A stretch of DNA of 10,361 nt from Phycisphaerales bacterium UBA3158 (GTDB lineage Bacteria; Planctomycetota; Phycisphaerae; Phycisphaerales; SM1A02), in assembly GCA_002364555.1 (NCBI GenBank), contig DEYM01000060.1, positions 1 to 10,361 of the forward strand. The letters are read 5' to 3'. Shown here in pieces: positions 6,675 to 10,361 of this stretch. Below the pieces are notes generated by a model, which searched no databases, was not told the DNA's origin, and saw only the letters and a list, made by a program, of their open reading frames with translations. Position numbers and translations under genes: made by a program. Every line of letters begins with the position of its first letter. Positions within the stretch are counted from its first letter, which is position 1.

Positions 6675-7889
6675 ATGGCTTCAGTCTGCTTCTACTTCCA
6701 GGTGCATCAGCCGTATCGTCTTCGACGATATTCGGTGTTCAGTACGGACCCGTTCTACTTCGACAACGACGCCAACCGTCAGATCCTGGAAAAGGTGGCC
6801 GACAAGTGCTATCGCCCGACGACCGCATTGATCCTCGATCTGATCAGGCGTCATGAAGGTCGCTTCAGGGTGTCCTTCTCCCTGAGCCAGACGGTGATCG
6901 ACCAGCTCGAGGAATGGGCACCTGATGTCATCGAGACATTCCAGGCCTGTGCTGAAACCGGGGCTTGCGAGTTCATCGCCGAAACCTCCCATCATTCACT
7001 GTCCGCACTGTTCTCGCCGGCTGAATTCAGATCACAGGTCGACTCCCACAGGGAGCGGATACAGAAGCTCTTCAATCAGGATCCACGGGTCTTCCGAAAC
7101 ACCGAGCTGATCTACTCCAACGATGTCGCCGGCCTGGTCACCGACATGGATCGATTCGGAGGGATGATCTGCGAGGGCGTTGATCGACTGCTGGGTTCGA
7201 GATCACCAAGTTACACCTATGCACCAGCGGGTACGGGCGACTTTCTTCCCGATGCGCCGATCCGACTGCTGTTGAAGAACTACAAGCTCAGTGACGACAT
7301 CGCCTTCAGATTCGGCAACAAGGAGTGGTCGGAGTGGCCGCTGTGTGCGGAAACCTTCGCCGAGTGGGTCAATCAGATCAACGGCGACGGCCATCTCTGC
7401 AACCTGTTCATGGACTACGAGACCTTCGGAGAGCATCAATGGGCCGATACGGGGATCTTCGAATTCCTCGATTCGCTTCCCGAGAAGATCTTCGATGTAC
7501 AGCCTGGAGAGAACGATTTCGTCACCGTGAGTGAAGCGATCGATCGTCATGCCCCCTCGGGCGTCTACGATGCGGCCGATCCGATCTCATGGGCGGACAT
7601 GGAGCGGGATCTCAGCGCCTGGCTGGGCAATGCCATGCAGGAAAACGCCGCCTTGGAGCTGTTTCGGCTGGAGGGAGCGGTGAAGCACCGCCACGAGGAG
7701 GGAGATGAGCACATTCTCGAGGACTGGCGAAAACTCACCACCTCGGACCATCTCTACTACATGTGCACCAAATTCTGGGCCGATGGCGATGTCCACAAGT
7801 ATTTTTCTCCCTATGACAGTCCATATGACGCGTACATCAACTTCATGAATGTGCTGGACAACATACGATCACGAGTCGGCGAAGCCTGA
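6675..7889 (+). CDS. Glycoside hydrolase family 57, alpha-amylase-like
   Basis: Probably hydrolyses or transfers alpha-glucans such as glycogen inside the cell; no signal peptide is present. The product is 404 residues, about the size of short GH57 amylases. All five GH57 regions can be seen: HQP at 11-13 (in CFYFQVHQPYRLRRY); CEFIAETSHHSLS (98-110); VFRNTELIYSND (139-150), with E144 as the likely nucleophile; LFMDYETFGEHQW (244-256), with D247 as the likely acid; and CTKFWADGDVHKYFSPYDSP (364-383). I chose ATG 6675 because family proteins begin just before the S-V-C-F-Y-F-Q strand; a GTG at 6639 would add 12 residues with no similarity. No Shine-Dalgarno site precedes ATG 6675, which fits a leaderless message. 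It lies 34 bp before gatB on the same strand. The exact substrate (amylase versus glucanotransferase or branching) cannot be set from motifs alone. Confidence 0.93.
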   Translation: MASVCFYFQVHQPYRLRRYSVFSTDPFYFDNDANRQILEKVADKCYRPTTALILDLIRRHEGRFRVSFSLSQTVIDQLEEWAPDVIETFQACAETGACEFIAETSHHSLSALFSPAEFRSQVDSHRERIQKLFNQDPRVFRNTELIYSNDVAGLVTDMDRFGGMICEGVDRLLGSRSPSYTYAPAGTGDFLPDAPIRLLLKNYKLSDDIAFRFGNKEWSEWPLCAETFAEWVNQINGDGHLCNLFMDYETFGEHQWADTGIFEFLDSLPEKIFDVQPGENDFVTVSEAIDRHAPSGVYDAADPISWADMERDLSAWLGNAMQENAALELFRLEGAVKHRHEEGDEHILEDWRKLTTSDHLYYMCTKFWADGDVHKYFSPYDSPYDAYINFMNVLDNIRSRVGEA

Positions 7890-7923
7890 TTCACCAGAGA
7901 CACCCCTTGAAGTTGACGAGACC

Positions 7924-9441
7924 ATGGCAGAGATCGTTTCCAAGCAGTTGAAGATAGGTATGGAAGTTCACGTGGAACTGGCCACGCGGAGCAAGATGTT
8001 CACGCGTTCGGCTGGTGCCGCGTTTCCCGAGAACTACGATGCCGAACCGAACACGCTCTGTGATCCACTTGTTCTGGCCCTGCCTGGCGCCCTGCCGGTT
8101 CTGAACATGGGTGCCATCGAGATGTCCATGAAGGTTGGAATGGCCCTGGGGTGTCGAATAGCCGATTTCACCAAATGGGATCGGAAGAACTACTTCTATC
8201 CCGATCTGCCCAAGGGATATCAGATCAGCCAGTACGACGAACCACTCTGCCTTGAAGGCACCATCGAGATCCCCTCGTCAGCCGGCGGCATGACGACGAT
8301 CGGCATCACTCGCGCTCATCTGGAGGAAGACACCGGCAAGACTGGCCATGAACTGCCGGGTGGACATCCATACGAAGGCTCGCTGGTCGACTACAACCGT
8401 GCCGGCACTCCACTGCTCGAGATCGTGACGGAACCGGACTTCACCAACGCCGAGGATTGCGTCACGTTTGGACGCGAGCTCAGGAACATCTGCCGCTTCC
8501 TTGGAGTCACCGAGGGAATCATGCAGAAGGGCCACATGCGGTTTGAACCGAACATCAATCTCGAAATGACTCTGGACGACGGTCGAACAGTGGCCACACC
8601 AGTCGTTGAAGTGAAGAATCTGAACTCATTCCGAGCCGTTCTCGGCGCCATCCAGCATGAATCCGAGCGTCAGGTGGAAGCCTGGAAGGCAGATGGTCTG
8701 GAAATGGGCCCCGGCATGAAATCGACCAGGGGCTGGGATGATCAGAAGCTGGTCACGGTTCTCCAGAGGCACAAGGAAGATGCCCACGACTACCGATATT
8801 TTCCAGATCCGGACCTCCTGCCGGTTGTCATCGATGAAGCCTGGAAGCAGCGTGTGGGTAGCGAGCTCCCGGAACTGCCGATGATTCGACGTCAGCGATA
8901 TCGCGATTCGTTCGATCTCTCCGAAAAGGATGCAGCTGCATTGACGGAAGAGCGTGACCTCTGCTTCTTCTTCGAGGCCTGCGCCGATTGTGCCATCAAG
9001 GCGGGCATCGCCTCGGAGGAGGCGGGCCAGCAATCAGCCAAATGGCTTCTGAATGCCGGTGTCAGAATCGCTCGTGAACGCGAGGTCGAGGTGGAGACCC
9101 TGGGCATAACGCCCGATCAGATCGCCGGCATCATCGCATTGCGCGCATCCAATTCGGTCGGTTCGACGGCGGCCACCGAATTGTTCACGTTGCTATGCGA
9201 CAGTGATGAGAGCGCGGAATCGATGGCCGAGTCGAAGGGCCTTCTGCAAGTGAGCGATACCGGACAACTCGATTCCTGGATCGACGAGGCCGTCGAGATC
9301 CATCCACAGGCCGCTGAGGACTTCGCCCAGGGCAAGGACGCGGCGATGGGTCGAATCATGGGACATATCATGAAAGTCAGCGGCGGCCAGGCCGACGCCA
9401 AGATGATCCGAGAACGATTGATCGAGAAACTTCGATCCTGA
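7924..9441 (+). CDS. gatB: Aspartyl/glutamyl-tRNA(Asn/Gln) amidotransferase subunit B
   Basis: Kinase and tRNA-binding subunit of GatCAB, which turns Glu-tRNA(Gln) and/or Asp-tRNA(Asn) into the amide form. The 505 residues cover the full family length. Motifs in order: IGMEVHVEL (11-19, catalytic E14 and H16), WDRKNYFYPDLPKGYQISQY (85-104), HLEEDTGKTGH (132-142), VDYNRAGTPLLEIVTEPD (155-172), VEVKNLNSFRAVLGAIQHE (228-246), STRGWDD (267-273), KEDAHDYRYFPDPDLLP (284-300), then a helical tail domain of the YqeY type. Two departures are seen. The N-terminal zinc cysteines of some GatB proteins are missing (only C46), as is also true in Firmicutes-type GatB. The usual RCDxNxS stretch reads RFEPNINL (206-213). 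ATG 7924 matches the family start; only a weak GACGAG lies before it. gatA and gatC are not in the window, so the complex is encoded elsewhere at least in part. It is probably co-transcribed with the genes on either side. Confidence 0.96.
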   Translation: MAEIVSKQLKIGMEVHVELATRSKMFTRSAGAAFPENYDAEPNTLCDPLVLALPGALPVLNMGAIEMSMKVGMALGCRIADFTKWDRKNYFYPDLPKGYQISQYDEPLCLEGTIEIPSSAGGMTTIGITRAHLEEDTGKTGHELPGGHPYEGSLVDYNRAGTPLLEIVTEPDFTNAEDCVTFGRELRNICRFLGVTEGIMQKGHMRFEPNINLEMTLDDGRTVATPVVEVKNLNSFRAVLGAIQHESERQVEAWKADGLEMGPGMKSTRGWDDQKLVTVLQRHKEDAHDYRYFPDPDLLPVVIDEAWKQRVGSELPELPMIRRQRYRDSFDLSEKDAAALTEERDLCFFFEACADCAIKAGIASEEAGQQSAKWLLNAGVRIAREREVEVETLGITPDQIAGIIALRASNSVGSTAATELFTLLCDSDESAESMAESKGLLQVSDTGQLDSWIDEAVEIHPQAAEDFAQGKDAAMGRIMGHIMKVSGGQADAKMIRERLIEKLRS

Positions 9442-9457
9442 ACAGCCAATGGAAATC

Positions 9458-9463
9458 AAGGAG
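9458..9463 (+). promoter_or_regulatory. Ribosome binding site that fixes the cyclophilin start
   Basis: AAGGAG followed by 6 nt (aagaca) and GTG 9470. It is the strongest Shine-Dalgarno match noticed in the window, and it lies inside the extended reading frame that would begin at ATG 9449, so it favours the downstream GTG start. Confidence 0.75.
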
Positions 9464-9469
9464 AAGACA

Positions 9470-9943
9470 GTGACTACTTACCAGCAGGTGGATATCAACA
9501 CGACTCATGGCCCGATCGTCGTCGAGCTTTGGGACGATGTGGCACCCGGTCATGCGGAGAATTTCATCAAGCTCGCCAAGGCGGGTTTCTACGACGGACT
9601 GAGCTTCCATCGAATCATCCCCAACTTCGTGATCCAGGGTGGTTGCCCCGAGGGAACGGGCACCGGTGGGCCGGGTTGGAACGTCGATGCCGAGTTCAAC
9701 GATCGTCTCCATGACGAGGGCGTTCTCTCCATGGCACGAAGTGCCGATCCCAATTCCGCTGGAAGCCAGTTCTTCATCTGTCTCGGTCGAGAGCACTGTC
9801 AGCATCTCGATGGTGAATACACCGGATTTGGTCGAGTCGTGGACGGAATAGAAGTCGTTCGTGCCATCGGCGGCGCCGCTACGGATGGCCGCGATTGTCC
9901 AACGGAGCCGATCGTCATGACCGAAGTCAAGATGAAGGACTGA
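9470..9943 (+). CDS. Cyclophilin-type peptidyl-prolyl cis-trans isomerase, cytoplasmic
   Basis: Speeds cis/trans change at X-Pro bonds during protein folding. The 157-residue product is a single cyclophilin domain with no signal peptide. It shows HGPIVVELWDDVAP (13-26), ENFIKLAKAGFYDGLSFHR (30-48) with the catalytic arginine R48, PNFVIQGG (51-58, substrate-binding F and Q), GVLSMARSADPNSAGSQFFI and HLDGEYTGFGRVVDG. The residue matching Trp121 of human CypA is His, as in many short bacterial cyclophilins, which usually lowers cyclosporin affinity. The start is GTG 9470, supported by AAGGAG six bases upstream; ATG 9449 would add seven residues (MEIKEKT) and has no good site. It follows gatB by 28 bp. 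Its stop is 1 bp from the stop of the convergent last gene. Confidence 0.93.
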   Translation: MTTYQQVDINTTHGPIVVELWDDVAPGHAENFIKLAKAGFYDGLSFHRIIPNFVIQGGCPEGTGTGGPGWNVDAEFNDRLHDEGVLSMARSADPNSAGSQFFICLGREHCQHLDGEYTGFGRVVDGIEVVRAIGGAATDGRDCPTEPIVMTEVKMKD

Positions 9944-9944
9944 A

Positions 9945-10361
9945 TCAGCGGATGAGGTTCGGGCGTTCCCTGACCATCTTCCATGCGGTGGGTCGAATAA
10001 AATGCCGGCCCCGGTAGACGAATACCTCGCCACTGATGAGCATCGGTCTGCCAAGCCACCCATAGCCGCCGTAGTGTTCAAGCTCGGCGGTTTTTCTTGA
10101 TGGAAGCAGGATCAGCGATGGATCGGCTAGCCCGGTGGTATCGGAGTCCAGTACGAACATCCACGCACCGGTTCGACCCCTGCCAAGGCGACCACGGCGG
10201 GAGACCAGCAATCTCCCTTCCGAGGGGCCGTTGACTGGTTCAACCGAATCACCGGCATCCACGCTTCGCCGCAACGGGCCGACGCTGGCCTGCAGATCCG
10301 CCACGATGTCGGCAATACTGTCAGCCTGATCGCGAGTCGTGTCCCCATCGGAGTTCACGAC
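9945..10361 (-). CDS. Hypothetical protein, C-terminal part, start beyond right edge
   Basis: The frame is open to the window edge, giving 138 visible residues. A GTG at 10358 could be the start but has no visible context, and an N-terminal extension (probably with a signal peptide) is as likely. The first part is acidic and probably helical (DQADSIADIVADLQASVGPL), followed by a Gly/Arg-rich stretch. The last 60 residues look like a compact beta-rich domain: PSLILLPSRKTAELEHYG, then RPMLISGEVFVYRGRHFIRP and a final Trp-Lys. From memory, domains with this SGxVxVYxGxxxxxP pattern end secreted proteins in planctomycetes, where they look like a small OB-like fold; I cannot check that here. No function is proposed. 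The gene is tail-to-tail with the cyclophilin gene, 1 bp apart. Confidence 0.7.
   Translation of the reverse strand, partial: VVNSDGDTTRDQADSIADIVADLQASVGPLRRSVDAGDSVEPVNGPSEGRLLVSRRGRLGRGRTGAWMFVLDSDTTGLADPSLILLPSRKTAELEHYGGYGWLGRPMLISGEVFVYRGRHFIRPTAWKMVRERPNLIR

Noticed and set aside
9449..9469. ATG 9449 as the cyclophilin start
   Set aside because: It would place the strong AAGGAG site inside the gene, has no site of its own, and adds seven residues not typical of the family.
9377..10081. Minus-strand 234-codon open frame
   Set aside because: It runs antisense to the cyclophilin gene and the end of gatB, both certain genes.
1..10361. CRISPR array, mobile element, tRNA or rRNA gene
   Set aside because: No direct-repeat array, transposase-like protein, cloverleaf or rRNA core sequence was seen on either strand.

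Overview
The window is a chromosomal stretch from a bacterium with about 57% GC. It carries eight protein-coding genes (two run off the ends), packed tightly with little intergenic DNA. I saw no rRNA, tRNA, CRISPR array, insertion sequence or phage gene. The gene content suggests a planctomycete-like organism, possibly near Phycisphaerae. The hints are several secreted proteins with no close match I know, a GH57 amylase with the short 'FYFQVHQPYRLRRY' start, a GatB with an unusual mid-protein motif, and a small C-terminal domain in the last gene. This placement is inference from memory, not a tree.

Left part (1-2342, minus strand): a secreted alpha-helical/HEAT-like protein of unknown function is followed 65 bp downstream by an OppA/DppA-type solute-binding protein of ABC transporters, which leaves the window at base 1 and carries a large insertion. 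A 275-bp divergent spacer (2343-2617) separates these from the next block and holds a plausible sigma70 promoter in each direction.

Middle (2618-6123, plus strand): an exported 832-residue protein (TPR-like repeats, a beta-sandwich-like segment, a helical C-terminus) overlaps by ATGA with a membrane protein of the UPF0104/lysylphosphatidylglycerol-synthase transmembrane family. The two are probably translationally coupled and act in the envelope; this pair is the best candidate here for an undescribed system. The membrane protein gene runs tail-to-tail into pyrE (orotate phosphoribosyltransferase, minus strand), and the two coding ends overlap by 35 bp.

Right part (6675-9943, plus strand): a GH57 alpha-amylase-like enzyme, gatB (tRNA amidotransferase subunit B) and a cyclophilin peptidyl-prolyl isomerase follow with gaps of 34 and 28 bp, probably one transcript. 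Only 58 bp separates the pyrE and GH57 start codons, and the GH57 start may be leaderless. A last minus-strand gene ends 1 bp from the cyclophilin stop and runs off the right edge.

No intrinsic terminator with a stem and U-tract was found by eye. The tetranucleotide GATC is strongly enriched in coding DNA by hand count (about sixfold in two 600-bp samples) and absent from the 275-bp spacer.
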